From the NCBI GenBank assembly GCA_025057315.1, contig JANWXW010000076.1, positions 1-43,645 on the forward strand: 43,645 nt of DNA, in the 5' to 3' direction. The position numbers and the translations under genes were made by a program. Positions 33,383 through 41,983 of the stretch are shown here, in pieces. Below the pieces are notes generated by a model, which did not search any database, was not told where the DNA came from, and saw nothing but the letters and a program-made list of their open reading frames with translations. This stretch comes from Myxococcota bacterium (lineage in GTDB: Bacteria > Myxococcota_A > Polyangia > Palsa-1104 > JAEUJZ01). Every line of letters starts with the position of its first letter. Positions within the stretch are counted from its first letter, which is position 1.

Positions 33383-34444
33383 TCAACGGCCCAGCAGGGC
33401 CTGCAGGGCGAAGAAGAGGCCGCCTGCCAGCAGGGCCAGGCCGGCACCCAGCAAGAAGGCATCCAGCAGGCGAGGGGAGGTCAGCGAGGGCCACAGGGGC
33501 TGGCGCCGCGCTCGGCCGCGACGTTCCGCGCGCTCTGGCTCCTCTGCCTCGGTCCGCCTCCCCTCTGGGGAGGGAGGCGGTGCAGCGCGGGGGGACCACA
33601 CATCTTCCCACGCGTCCAGCAGGTCGAGCTCACCGAGCTCAGGCGCGTGCTCTTGGGGACAGAGCCGCGCCAGCACCGCAGCCAATGCCGCACGGCGCTC
33701 AATCGGGGCTGCGGCGATCAAGTAATCCTCCATGCCCCGCAGCAGCTCCCGCAGAGGCGGCCGCCGCTCCGGCTGTCGCTGCAGGCCCTGCGACACCAAG
33801 TCTGCCAGCGCGGCGCCATGGGCCGCCTCGGGCGCCAGCTCGCCCAGCAGCCGGCACAGGGCGTACACGTCCGCCGCCGGACCGCCCAGGCGGGGCGAGA
33901 CGACGAGCTCGGGTGCCATCCACTCTGCGGTCGCCCCCGGCGCGGCCGGTGCCCGGGAAAAGGCCAGCAGCCGTGCCTGGCCCTGCGGCCCAATGAACAT
34001 GTTGGCCGGGTGCAGCGCCCCATGCAGCGGTCGTGCTGGAGGCCGCAGGTGCTGGTGCAGCGCCTCCAGCCCTCGCCCCACATCCTGCAGCACGGCCACC
34101 AGGACCCACGGCGGAGCCGGCCCCCCATGGTCGCCTCGCAGCACGGCCAGCAGGTCGGCGCCCTGCGGCTGCTCACTGAGGACATAGCCGACCTCGCCCC
34201 CTTCGACCCAGCCGACGCGCAGCACGCGCAGCAGGTGGACATGGCAGAGGCCAAGCCGCGCCCGAGCTTCGGCCACGTCGCGCTCGCGGCAGGGTCCGGT
34301 CAGCCACTCCAGCAGCACGGGCCGGTCCGGGAGTCCGTCCGCGCCGCGGAGCACCGCCTGGCGCCGCCGCAGCGCCGGTCCAGAAGGCCGGGGCGGCAGT
34401 TCCAGCAGCCCGTCGGGCAGCCACAGGTGGGAGGGCAGGGCCAC
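33383..34444 (-). CDS. Tail-anchored pseudokinase (degenerate Ser/Thr kinase)
   Basis: 353 residues from a GTG. The kinase fold is recognisable from HVHLLRVLRVGWVEGGEVGYVLSE, DVGRGLEALHQ, LHGALHPANMFIGPQG, WMAPELV at 175-181, and ADVYALCRLLGEL. The catalytic residues are gone: HRD is HGA (141-143), DFG is AFS (161-163), no glycine-rich loop is seen, and the Lys strand reads VLLEWL. Asn148 and the APE motif remain. The last 28 residues are one hydrophobic helix (LLDAFLLGAGLALLAGG), placing it on the membrane with the kinase-like domain inside the cell. It is probably a scaffold or allosteric partner of an active kinase. It diverges from the 1263-residue lipoprotein gene. Confidence 0.8.
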   Translation of the reverse strand: MALPSHLWLPDGLLELPPRPSGPALRRRQAVLRGADGLPDRPVLLEWLTGPCRERDVAEARARLGLCHVHLLRVLRVGWVEGGEVGYVLSEQPQGADLLAVLRGDHGGPAPPWVLVAVLQDVGRGLEALHQHLRPPARPLHGALHPANMFIGPQGQARLLAFSRAPAAPGATAEWMAPELVVSPRLGGPAADVYALCRLLGELAPEAAHGAALADLVSQGLQRQPERRPPLRELLRGMEDYLIAAAPIERRAALAAVLARLCPQEHAPELGELDLLDAWEDVWSPRAAPPPSPEGRRTEAEEPERAERRGRARRQPLWPSLTSPRLLDAFLLGAGLALLAGGLFFALQALLGR

Positions 34445-34465
34445 GCAGATAGTGTAGCCTGAGCC
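34445..34465. promoter_or_regulatory. 21-base divergent promoter with overlapping -10 boxes
   Basis: On the minus strand TACACT (34451-34456) precedes the pseudokinase GTG by six bases. On the plus strand TAGCCT (34455-34460) precedes the lipoprotein ATG by five. The two hexamers overlap by two bases. No ribosome site fits in so short a gap, so both messages are probably leaderless. Confidence 0.5.
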
Positions 34466-37400
34466 ATGCGCTCTGTTCGCCTGGCCCAGCCCCTCGTGCT
34501 CCTGTCGATCGTCGGCTTGTGCGCCTGCGAGGCCGACCTGGGTCCCCGCCCCGCCCCGCCTGGCGGCAGCTTCGGGGCCATCGTGTACCGCGAGGCCTGC
34601 CAGCGCGTGGCCTACACCACCGACCTACAGGCGCGGCGAGACCATCCCGACCTGCCTCTGGATGCCTCTGGCGCTACGCACCGTGCCCTGTGCACTGGCC
34701 GCGCCCAGCCGTCCGAGGGAACCGCGCCTGCGCTGCGCGCCCTGGCCGAACGCCGCAGCGAGCTCATCCGCGCCGTCGATGCAATGGCCCCCGAAGGGCT
34801 CCTCGGCTCTCTGGACGGGTACTTGCGGGCGCTGCGCCCTCTGCAAGACGACGGGACAGTGAGCGAGCTGCTGGGGCGCACGGGCCGCCTGCTGGAACAG
34901 CTGGCAGCCGACCAGGCGCTGACCTCAGCCCTGGCTCGCTTGGGCCGTGCAAGCGGCATTCAGCCCCCTGGGGCCGCCGGTGGCATCCCGCGCGCTGTCG
35001 CCCTGGCACCGGCCCTGGACGATGCCCTGGGGGCTCTCTTGCCGCTGCTGCTGCCGGGGGGAGGGGCCCGGCGGGAGATGGAGGCCCTGGCCCGCGCCCT
35101 GGCCTTTGAGCTGCGCCACCTGGAGCGTGCGCCCGATCCGCTCGACCCAGAGCGACCCACCGCGCTGCTGCGCGACCTGCTGCTGCGGTCCCACGACGAG
35201 CTGGCCAGCGGACAGACCGTGCTGCTGGCGCTGCGCGACCCGCGGGGCATGCCGCTGCTGGCCGATATCGTCCCGCCGTACGTGCGCGATGACCTCACCG
35301 GTCTTGCCCGCACCGATGGCGAGGGGCGGTTTGTCGATGCCCGCGGCGCCCCCATCCCCTACGTCCCGCCGCTGCCTGAGCTGGGCAAGCAGGACTCGGT
35401 CCGACGCGATGCCCAGGGCCGTGCGCTGCGGCCAGACGGCCAACCGCTGTATCGCTATGCCGATCTGGACCGCTCGCTGCTGCTGGCCCTGCTGCGCGAT
35501 GCCCATCGCCTCCTGCCCGACCGCACCCAGAGCGGCGACGAGGTCAACATCCCCTTGGGCCTGCTGCGCGGCGTGGCGCTGCTGTCCGGCTCGCGCAACC
35601 CCGTGGCCCGCATCGAGCGGTCCGGGGAGGTCCTGCAGTATGCCGGCTTTCGCGACGGCGACGCGGTCCTGCTGGACCTGGCCCACGCCCTGCTGCAGCT
35701 GCTCCGCTTGCCGGGCCAGGGCGAGCCGGGCCAGGACCTGATCGATGCGCTGGGGGCGCTGCGCGCGCTGCTGGGCACCCCCGCCCACGAGCCCCTGCTG
35801 AGCCGGTCGGTCAAGGCCCTGCTGGATGCGGCGGACCAAGCCCGGCAGCCCGCCTATAGCAACGCCCGCATCCCGTCGGACTCGACCCTGTTTGACGACC
35901 TGGCTCCGGTCTTGGCGCGCCTTGTTGCGGTGCCCCCGCGCACCGTGGGGGATCGCAGCGTGACCCTGCTGGAGGACCTGATTGCGGCCCTGCAGGACCC
36001 CCATGTGCGCGGCCTGGGCCCCATGATCGCCCAGCTGATGGAAGAGCGCGGCTATTTCTTCATGAAGCAGCCGCGGGCAGCGAGCGACCTGTCGGGTGGT
36101 TATCTGCTGCCCCAGGGGGTGGTCGGCACCTTCGGCCACCGGCCCGACCGCAGCCGTCCCGACGCCGATGCCACGCTGGACTGGCGTGCCGAGCGCACCA
36201 GCGACCCTGCCAACAACCGCTCGGTCTTTCAGCGGCTGCTGCACCTGCTGGCCGACACCAACGGCGGCCGCCCCTTCTGCAACGGGCGCAACGCCGCGCT
36301 CTTTGGCGGCTTTGTCCTGTTCCGCCAGGAGTGCGACCTGTTCCGCGTGGACAACGTCGCCCGCTTCTTCCTGCTGTCCATTGCCAGCCGGCCGCTGCGC
36401 GAGGATCCGCGCACCTTTGCCCGCCACTCCGCCAGCTTCCTGGAAGCCATCCGCAACAGCAACAACTGCCGCTGCGTGCCCGGCGACCCCGACCCGCGCA
36501 AGGCCTGCGCCGACCCCGAAGCCAAGCGCAAGTGCGACGCCCTGCTTATGAACATCCCGGACAACGACCGCGGCGATGACCTGCTCCAGGGCATGATGGG
36601 CATCCGCGGCTTCGGTCGCTACCCGGAGCCACCGGCCGCCGCGCGCTCGCTCTTCCTCGATCTGGGCGACGCCACAAGCAAACCCCCCTTCAGCCCGCAG
36701 CAGCCCCGCGACCTGCTGTTCAACCATGTCGTCCATATGGACGGCACCCTGCGCGTCGACCCCACTGACCCGGACAACCGCAAGATCCGCGACGGGGCCG
36801 GCCAGCTGCGCCTGGCCATCGAGGAGTACAACGGCGTGCTGTTTGCCCTGGAGGTGGTGCGCGGCCCGGCTGTCTTTGCCGATGGCACCCCGAATCCCTT
36901 CCCCGAGGACACTTTTTACGACGCCCTGCGCCCCCTGGTGGATGCCTTCGCCCGCCACTACGAGTGCTTCGAGCGCGATCGGAGCGGCGTCTGCATCCGC
37001 GGCCAAAACGCGGTGCAGATCCTGGCCGACGCCCTGACCGTGCTGCACCGCCACTGGCCGAGCATCCGCTCGCAGCGGCTGGGCCGCAGCTTTGCCGACA
37101 GCTATGGCCCCCATGTCCGGCCCGATGGCGCGGTGAGCTACGAGCCGCTCCTGGCACACCTGCTCCTGGGCGACCTGCCCCTGTCGGCCTCTGCCCTGGC
37201 ACCGGTCCTGTCCAGCCTCACTGTGGACGGGCGGGCGGAGGGCCGGCCGGCGCTGCCGGTGCTGGCCCGGCTACTGCGCTACGTGTTCGACCCGTCGCAG
37301 GCCCCGCCCGGCGGGCTGGCCCTGCGTGACGGACGGCGCACGGTCCATCGCCACGATGGCACACCCGCCTATGCCGACGCCACCCTGGCCCAGGTGCTCG

Positions 37401-38257
37401 GCGCCCCGCAGGACGGCCGCCCCACGCCCTACTACCTGCTGGTCGAGGCGCTGCGGCGCAAGCAGGCAATCTTCGACCTGCCGGCCCATCGGGTTTCCCG
37501 CGACCGCTGGGACCGCGCTGTCAGCGATGCCCTGGACGCCCTCCTTCAGGTGCGGGTCGAGCCCAGCGCCATGGGCCCGCGCCATCGCTTCGACAACCCG
37601 CGCCTGCGCCCGGTGGCGGTTTTGCTGCTTGACTTTGTGCGCGGCCGCCTCCAGGCCCACCGCACCGACCTGGCCGGCTGGAGCCAACAGCTGCTGGGCG
37701 ACCTGGCCGAGGTGCTGCGCGGCCCGCTGTACGCGGCGCTGGTGGACTTGGGCGTCCGGCTCGACGAGCACGACGAGGCCCGCCGGCTCAGCTACGCCCT
37801 GCTGCGCCAGGTGCTCGACGACAAGAGCGGGGGGCTGGTGCCGCTGGCCGTCTCCGCTGCCGATGCGGTGCAGCTGCTGCTGGATGACCACGACCTGGTC
37901 GACCTCGGGCGCGCCCTATCCCCAGCCCTGGATCTGTCCAGCGGGCCGATGGACCCGGCGCTGGTGCTGGCCCGACGCGGCCGCGAGCTGGAACGGGACA
38001 GCCCAGACATCCCCGAGCGGCCGGTTCTCATCCGGCTGTTGCGGGGTGCCTTCGCCCCCGAGCCAGATGCGACCTATCCAGCCTTCTGGCTGGGCCAGGT
38101 GCTGGCGGAAGTCAACCGCGCCACCCCGGGCCAGGGGGGCGACTACACCGCCGCGGACCACCGCGCCCTGCTGGCCACCTCGGGCCGGTTCTTGCTCGAC
38201 CAGCAGCGGGGCTTGCCGCGCTTGGTCGCCCTGGTGCAGGAGCGGCTGTTGCGCTAG
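34466..38257 (+). CDS. Large lipoprotein of unknown function
   Basis: 1263 residues. The signal LVLLSIVGLCAC ends in a good lipobox, with lipid attachment at the second Cys (about residue 21). The rest is mostly Leu/Ala/Arg-rich helix (LLGRTGRLLEQLAADQALTSALARL, ALRALLGTPAHEPLLSRSVKALLDAAD) and could form alpha-solenoid layers. One compact Cys cluster, NNCRCVPGDPDPRKACADPEAK around residues 665-690, may bind metal or form disulfides. I see no catalytic motif and do not recognise the family. It is followed 99 bases later by a Cys-rich protease lipoprotein on the same strand, so both may act at the same membrane. The encoding DNA is uniformly GC-rich, with no sign of recent transfer. Confidence 0.8.
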   Translation: MRSVRLAQPLVLLSIVGLCACEADLGPRPAPPGGSFGAIVYREACQRVAYTTDLQARRDHPDLPLDASGATHRALCTGRAQPSEGTAPALRALAERRSELIRAVDAMAPEGLLGSLDGYLRALRPLQDDGTVSELLGRTGRLLEQLAADQALTSALARLGRASGIQPPGAAGGIPRAVALAPALDDALGALLPLLLPGGGARREMEALARALAFELRHLERAPDPLDPERPTALLRDLLLRSHDELASGQTVLLALRDPRGMPLLADIVPPYVRDDLTGLARTDGEGRFVDARGAPIPYVPPLPELGKQDSVRRDAQGRALRPDGQPLYRYADLDRSLLLALLRDAHRLLPDRTQSGDEVNIPLGLLRGVALLSGSRNPVARIERSGEVLQYAGFRDGDAVLLDLAHALLQLLRLPGQGEPGQDLIDALGALRALLGTPAHEPLLSRSVKALLDAADQARQPAYSNARIPSDSTLFDDLAPVLARLVAVPPRTVGDRSVTLLEDLIAALQDPHVRGLGPMIAQLMEERGYFFMKQPRAASDLSGGYLLPQGVVGTFGHRPDRSRPDADATLDWRAERTSDPANNRSVFQRLLHLLADTNGGRPFCNGRNAALFGGFVLFRQECDLFRVDNVARFFLLSIASRPLREDPRTFARHSASFLEAIRNSNNCRCVPGDPDPRKACADPEAKRKCDALLMNIPDNDRGDDLLQGMMGIRGFGRYPEPPAAARSLFLDLGDATSKPPFSPQQPRDLLFNHVVHMDGTLRVDPTDPDNRKIRDGAGQLRLAIEEYNGVLFALEVVRGPAVFADGTPNPFPEDTFYDALRPLVDAFARHYECFERDRSGVCIRGQNAVQILADALTVLHRHWPSIRSQRLGRSFADSYGPHVRPDGAVSYEPLLAHLLLGDLPLSASALAPVLSSLTVDGRAEGRPALPVLARLLRYVFDPSQAPPGGLALRDGRRTVHRHDGTPAYADATLAQVLGAPQDGRPTPYYLLVEALRRKQAIFDLPAHRVSRDRWDRAVSDALDALLQVRVEPSAMGPRHRFDNPRLRPVAVLLLDFVRGRLQAHRTDLAGWSQQLLGDLAEVLRGPLYAALVDLGVRLDEHDEARRLSYALLRQVLDDKSGGLVPLAVSAADAVQLLLDDHDLVDLGRALSPALDLSSGPMDPALVLARRGRELERDSPDIPERPVLIRLLRGAFAPEPDATYPAFWLGQVLAEVNRATPGQGGDYTAADHRALLATSGRFLLDQQRGLPRLVALVQERLLR

Positions 38258-38356
38258 GGGGCGCGCCAAAAGCCCGGCCAAAAGCGCTGTGAGAAAGCCC
38301 CGTTGGGAGGCGGCTCGTCCCGTCGCTGCCCGTGGTGTATGCTGAAGGCAGGCAGC

Positions 38357-40096
38357 ATGTCTCTGTCCTGGCGAGCCCTGGGCCTGGCCCTCCTGCTGGC
38401 TGCTTGCGGCAGCAGCGGCGGCGGTCCCTGCCAGCGCGATGGCGACTGCGCCGGTGGCCTATGCCTGACCGAGGCCGATGGCTACCCGGGCGGCTACTGC
38501 TCGCAGGCCTGCGAGAGCGCGCCCTGCGCCGGCGACCAGGTCTGCCGCGCCCTAGGCGGTCGGGCGGTATGCCTGTCGCGCTGTGCGGACGGCCTGTGCC
38601 GCGCCGGCTACCAGTGCTTTCAGGGCCTGTGCCAGCCGCCCTGCCGGGGCGAGGAAGACTGCGGCGCGGGCTCCAGCTGCCAGGCCGGTGCTTGCGTTCC
38701 GCTCCCGGGTGCCCCGCCGGGGGCTGATTGCACCGACGACAGCGAGTGCGCTGCGGGCCTGTGCGTGGCTGGCCGCTGTGCCCGCCTGTGCGGGCGCGAT
38801 GCCGACTGCCCCGCCGAGCAGACGTGCGCTTTGGACCGCGCGGCCAGCCGCCCCCGCGCCTTGTGTGTGGACCGGCGCGGAGGGGAACCACCCCTGCACG
38901 TCTGCCTCAACGACCAGGACTGCGACCGCGGCTCGTGCCTGATGGGGGCCTGCCTCCAGCTGTGCCAGACCCCGCCGGACTGCGAGGGCGAGGTGGCCTC
39001 GCGCAGCTGCACCGGCCTGCCCGCACCGCTGCGTGCCCTGCCCATGGCCAGCTGGCCCGAGATCAAGGTCTGCCTGCCGCGCAACCAGGTCCTGCGCACC
39101 GTGGTCCGGTCGCCGCTGCTGGTGCCGCGCACGGCCCGCTCTGTGCTGCTGTTTTCTGCCGCCCCTGGCTTCGATGAGAACACCATCGTCGGCTTCAGCG
39201 CGCTGTTCGACCCGGCCGGGACGCAGCTCTACCGCCTGCCACTGGACCAGGCGACCTATGCGCAGAATGCCATCCGCGCCAACCCCGACGTGGGTTGCTC
39301 CTCGCTGCTGCTGTCCTCCAGCCCGCAGCGCGCGCCGCTGCGCTACGGCGCCTACGCTTTCCAGAGCCTGGCGCAGACCCAGTCCGGCACCCTGGGGCGC
39401 CACGAGGTGCATGCCTTCTACCAGCTCCACGACGCCCCGCTGCGGGGCGGCCGCGTGCCGCTGCGCTTTCACATCACCGACCTGAGCGGCCTGCCCGCCA
39501 CCTGCCCGTATCGGACCCTGACCGCGGCGCGCGCGCCGACCGAGCTGGCCACCCTGGTGCGCAGGCTGCGCGAGATCTTCCAGCAGCCGACCGTGGCCCT
39601 CGCGCTGGATCCAATCACGTTTGTGGACAGCGATGCCCCCAGCTCGGTGTCGGTGCAGGACCGTGCCAGCCTGCGGGCCGTGCTGCGCACAGCCTCGGTC
39701 CGCACCAGCGGCGGCTTGGACGTGGTGCTGGTGCGCTCCATCTCCCCCAACCAGGTGCTCGGCATCGCCGGCGGCATCCCTGCCTCCCCCGGGCTGCCCG
39801 GCACGCCCCAGACGGGCGCGGTGGTCTCGGTTTACGCCCTGTGCCTGCCGCAGCTGCGCAGAGACCAGGAGGCCATGGCCATCGTCGTGGCGCACGAGCT
39901 GGGGCACACGCTGGGGCTGTCGCACAACCGCGAGATGGACGGCGGGAGCGACCCGCTGGGCGACGGGATGGGCGCCTCCGAGTCGTACCTACAAGACCAG
40001 CAAAACCTCATGTACTGGAGTGCCGAAGCCTATGGCAGCCTGCTGACCGCCGAGCAGGGCAGCGTGCTGCGTAGCATGCCGCAGGTGGGGCCATGA
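38357..40096 (+). CDS. Cys-rich lipoprotein metalloprotease (metzincin)
   Basis: 579 residues from ATG 38357 (ATG 38339 is an alternative). The signal LALLLAACGSSGGG has a perfect lipobox (AAC). Residues 20-205 are packed with cysteine modules of the CxxDxDC-GGLCL and CxxGxC type (CQRDGDCAGGLCL, CRGEEDCGAGSSCQAGACV, CTDDSECAAGLCVAGRC), seen on many myxobacterial surface lipoproteins. A beta region follows. The zinc site HELGHTLGLSH is at 513-523, and NLMYW just after it is the Met-turn candidate. The catalytic domain is thus at the far end, held away from the membrane by the Cys-rich stalk. Its stop overlaps the HEAT gene start (ATGA), so the two are probably made together. Confidence 0.85.
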   Translation: MSLSWRALGLALLLAACGSSGGGPCQRDGDCAGGLCLTEADGYPGGYCSQACESAPCAGDQVCRALGGRAVCLSRCADGLCRAGYQCFQGLCQPPCRGEEDCGAGSSCQAGACVPLPGAPPGADCTDDSECAAGLCVAGRCARLCGRDADCPAEQTCALDRAASRPRALCVDRRGGEPPLHVCLNDQDCDRGSCLMGACLQLCQTPPDCEGEVASRSCTGLPAPLRALPMASWPEIKVCLPRNQVLRTVVRSPLLVPRTARSVLLFSAAPGFDENTIVGFSALFDPAGTQLYRLPLDQATYAQNAIRANPDVGCSSLLLSSSPQRAPLRYGAYAFQSLAQTQSGTLGRHEVHAFYQLHDAPLRGGRVPLRFHITDLSGLPATCPYRTLTAARAPTELATLVRRLREIFQQPTVALALDPITFVDSDAPSSVSVQDRASLRAVLRTASVRTSGGLDVVLVRSISPNQVLGIAGGIPASPGLPGTPQTGAVVSVYALCLPQLRRDQEAMAIVVAHELGHTLGLSHNREMDGGSDPLGDGMGASESYLQDQQNLMYWSAEAYGSLLTAEQGSVLRSMPQVGP

Positions 40097-40743
40097 GGCG
40101 CACGCGGCCTGCACTCGCGGGGAGCCCGAGCTGGACCTGCAGCGCCCGGCTCTGCTGCGGGGCCCTGCTCCTGCTCGTCCTGCTGACGGCCCCCGTGCCA
40201 ACCCGAGCTGAAGACCCAGGGGCGGTGCGCGCTGCCGTCGAGCGGCTGCTCTCTGGCTACGAGCCCGGCGATCCCGGTCCTGCCCTGCGTCGCTTGGGCC
40301 CGCCGGCGGCCGCTGCGCTGCTGGCGTTGGCCCGGGACGGGGATCGGCCGCTGCTGCGCCTGCGCGCCATCGAGGCGCTGGGCCAGGTGCCCACGCCTGC
40401 GGGCCGGGCGCTGCTGGAGGATTTGCTTCGTCGCCACCGCGAGGCCCCCGAGGCGCTGGCTGTCTACGAGCTGGCGGCTGCGGCGCGTGCCCTGGGCGCC
40501 TGGCCCCAGAGCGAGGCGCAGCTCATGGACCTGCTGGACCACCCGAGCGCCGATGTGCGCGAGGCTGCAGGGGAGTCCCTGGGACGCATGGGCAGCGCGG
40601 CCGCTGTGCGGGCTCTGCGCCGCCGGCTGGAGCGCGAGCGGGATGTGGGTGTGCGGGCCTGCCTGATGCGCGCCCTGGGACCTCGCTCAGGCCACGCCGT
40701 TCGCGAGAACATGCCCGGGGGGGCCCGAGGGGCTGGTCCCTGA
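40093..40743 (+). CDS. Exported HEAT-repeat protein
   Basis: 216 residues. The start overlaps the protease stop (ATGA). The signal peptide is CGALLLLVLLTAPVPTRAED, near residue 40 because of a long basic lead. The body is HEAT-like pairs: ALRRLGPPAAAALLALARDGDRPLLRLRAIEALGQV, AVYELAAAARALGAW, DLLDHPSADVREAAGESLGRMGS and AVRALRRRLERERDVGVRACLMRALG (longer runs given by their ends). HEAT arrays mediate protein contacts. Coupling to the protease suggests an inhibitor, chaperone or adaptor for it, which is inference. The C-terminal end is short and Gly-rich. Confidence 0.82.
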   Translation: MRRTRPALAGSPSWTCSARLCCGALLLLVLLTAPVPTRAEDPGAVRAAVERLLSGYEPGDPGPALRRLGPPAAAALLALARDGDRPLLRLRAIEALGQVPTPAGRALLEDLLRRHREAPEALAVYELAAAARALGAWPQSEAQLMDLLDHPSADVREAAGESLGRMGSAAAVRALRRRLERERDVGVRACLMRALGPRSGHAVRENMPGGARGAGP

Positions 40744-40995
40744 GCGAAGGGGCCACCCGGAGGGGCAGGGCTCGGAAGCACCTCCCGTCGCATCGGGGGG
40801 GCGGAGGCCGCTGGGCGCTGCGTTTTGGGGCGTGGCAGGGGCTGCTGGGCGCGTGGCAAGGGCTTGTTTGTCCGTGCCGCAGCTCCATAAACGTCCAGCA
40901 GGGGCCTGGCCGCTGGGTCTCTGAGCCGCCTGGCAGGATGCGGCGCGGCTGCAGGCGCTGGGTTCGCCGAGCAGCTCTTGGTCTTCGATGGGCTG
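40744..40995. other. Non-coding 252-base gap between convergent genes
   Basis: No gene on either strand reads convincingly here. The gap holds a 14-base direct repeat (GCGTGGCAGGGGCT / GCGTGGCAAGGGCT, one mismatch, period 21, at 40830 and 40851). No strong terminator hairpin with a T-run is seen. Confidence 0.6.
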
Positions 40996-41775
40996 CTATG
41001 CCTCGCGCTCGGGCTCCTGGGGCAAGGGCTCATAGGACTGCCGCAACACCACCGGCTGGGGGGCGCGGGCCCGAATGCGCAGGTTGATCATCTCCACGAA
41101 CACAGAGAAGCCCATTGCAAAGTAGATGTAGCCTTTGGCGATGGGTCGCTCCAGCCCCTCGGCGATGAGCGAGACGCCGATGAGCAGCAGGAAGCTGAGC
41201 GCCAGCACCTTGACCGTCGGATGGCGCTCGACAAAGGCGCCGATGGCCCCGGCCGAGGCGAGCATGACCCCCACCGACAGGAGCACCGCAGCCACCATCA
41301 CCCCCAGCTGGTTGGCCATGCCCACGGCGGTGATGACCGAGTCGAGCGAAAAGACGATGTCCAGCAGGACAATCTGCAGCAGCACGCTGGCCATCGTCGG
41401 GCGGACGCGCCTCGAAGCCCGCCCCGGGACCCCCTCCAGCTTGTCGTGGAGCTCGCAGGTGCTCTTGGCCAGCAGAAACAGCCCCCCGCCCAGCAAGATC
41501 AGGTCCCGTCCGGAGAGGTCGTGGCCGAGGACAGCAAACAGGGGTGCCCTCAGGCGCATGATCCAGTTGAGCGACAGCAGCAGCAGCAGGCGCATGCACA
41601 TCGCCAGGGTCAGCCCCAGCGTGCGGGCCCGACGCGCCTGGTCCGGCGGCAGCCGGGAGGCCAAGATCGACAAGAAGATGATGTTGTCGATGCCGAGCAC
41701 GATCTCCAGGGCGGTCAGGGTGAGCAGGGCGATCCAAGTTTCGGGCTCCGTCAGCGAGTGCATGACAGGTTGCAT
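40996..41775 (-). CDS. TerC family integral membrane protein
   Basis: 259 residues from MQPVMHS; a second Met four codons on is also possible. The family is typified by ETWIALLTLTALEIVLGIDNIIFLSILASRL (GIDN with Asp30, Asn31) and DIVFSLDSVITAVGMA, both with buried acidic residues. Seven or so helices are seen, including LILLGGGLFLLAKS and FLLLIGVSLIAEGL. TerC proteins are linked to manganese export and to metal loading of exported proteins in other bacteria; tellurite resistance is a historical name. The C-terminal tail is short and cytoplasmic. No tellurite operon neighbours are present. It is divergent from the thiolase gene. Confidence 0.9.
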   Translation of the reverse strand: MQPVMHSLTEPETWIALLTLTALEIVLGIDNIIFLSILASRLPPDQARRARTLGLTLAMCMRLLLLLSLNWIMRLRAPLFAVLGHDLSGRDLILLGGGLFLLAKSTCELHDKLEGVPGRASRRVRPTMASVLLQIVLLDIVFSLDSVITAVGMANQLGVMVAAVLLSVGVMLASAGAIGAFVERHPTVKVLALSFLLLIGVSLIAEGLERPIAKGYIYFAMGFSVFVEMINLRIRARAPQPVVLRQSYEPLPQEPEREA

Positions 41776-41881
41776 CCCATGGCAGATGGGTTCAGCTGGC
41801 GGCATGGCAGCGCGCGGGGCTGGCCGGTCGGCCGCGGCCAGGCTGCTGCTGGGTCGCCCAGCTGCGCGTTGCAAAGGGGGG

Positions 41882-41913
41882 AGGTCAACGAGGTCAACGC
41901 AACAAGGTCAACG
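41882..41913. repeat. Three direct copies of AGGTCAACG (possible operator)
   Basis: Copies at 41882-41890, 41891-41899 and 41905-41913 are perfect; the first two abut and the third follows after CAACA. They lie in the divergent region between the TerC gene and the thiolase gene. Arrays of a half-site fit a regulator that binds cooperatively; the factor is unknown. Confidence 0.6.
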
Positions 41914-41970
41914 AAGAGGCGCGAGCCACTCTGCCTGAAATCGGCCATGGTTCCAAGGGGGGATTCGTGC

Positions 41971-41976
41971 TATCTC
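41971..41976 (+). promoter_or_regulatory. -10-like box (TATCTC) seven bases before the thiolase start
   Basis: TATCTC is followed by CAGGCCC and the ATG. A clear ribosome site is lacking and the -35 region is weak. It fits the short-leader pattern of other starts in the window. Confidence 0.3.
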
Positions 41977-41983
41977 CAGGCCC

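Noticed and set aside
34925..37159. A 744-codon open frame antisense to the large lipoprotein gene
   Set aside because: In GC-rich DNA the antisense frame of a real gene is often open. The product is low-complexity (Gln/Ala/Gly/Val) with no domain, and the sense frame has a perfect lipoprotein signal and start.
38750..39925. Open frame antisense to the Cys-rich protease gene
   Set aside because: Low-complexity shadow frame; the sense strand carries a lipobox, Cys modules and the zinc site.
40523..40888. Minus-strand frame with repeated PCHAP motifs in the gap after the HEAT gene
   Set aside because: The repeats arise from the short DNA repeat GCGTGGCA at 40830-40860; no start signal or plausible protein is seen.
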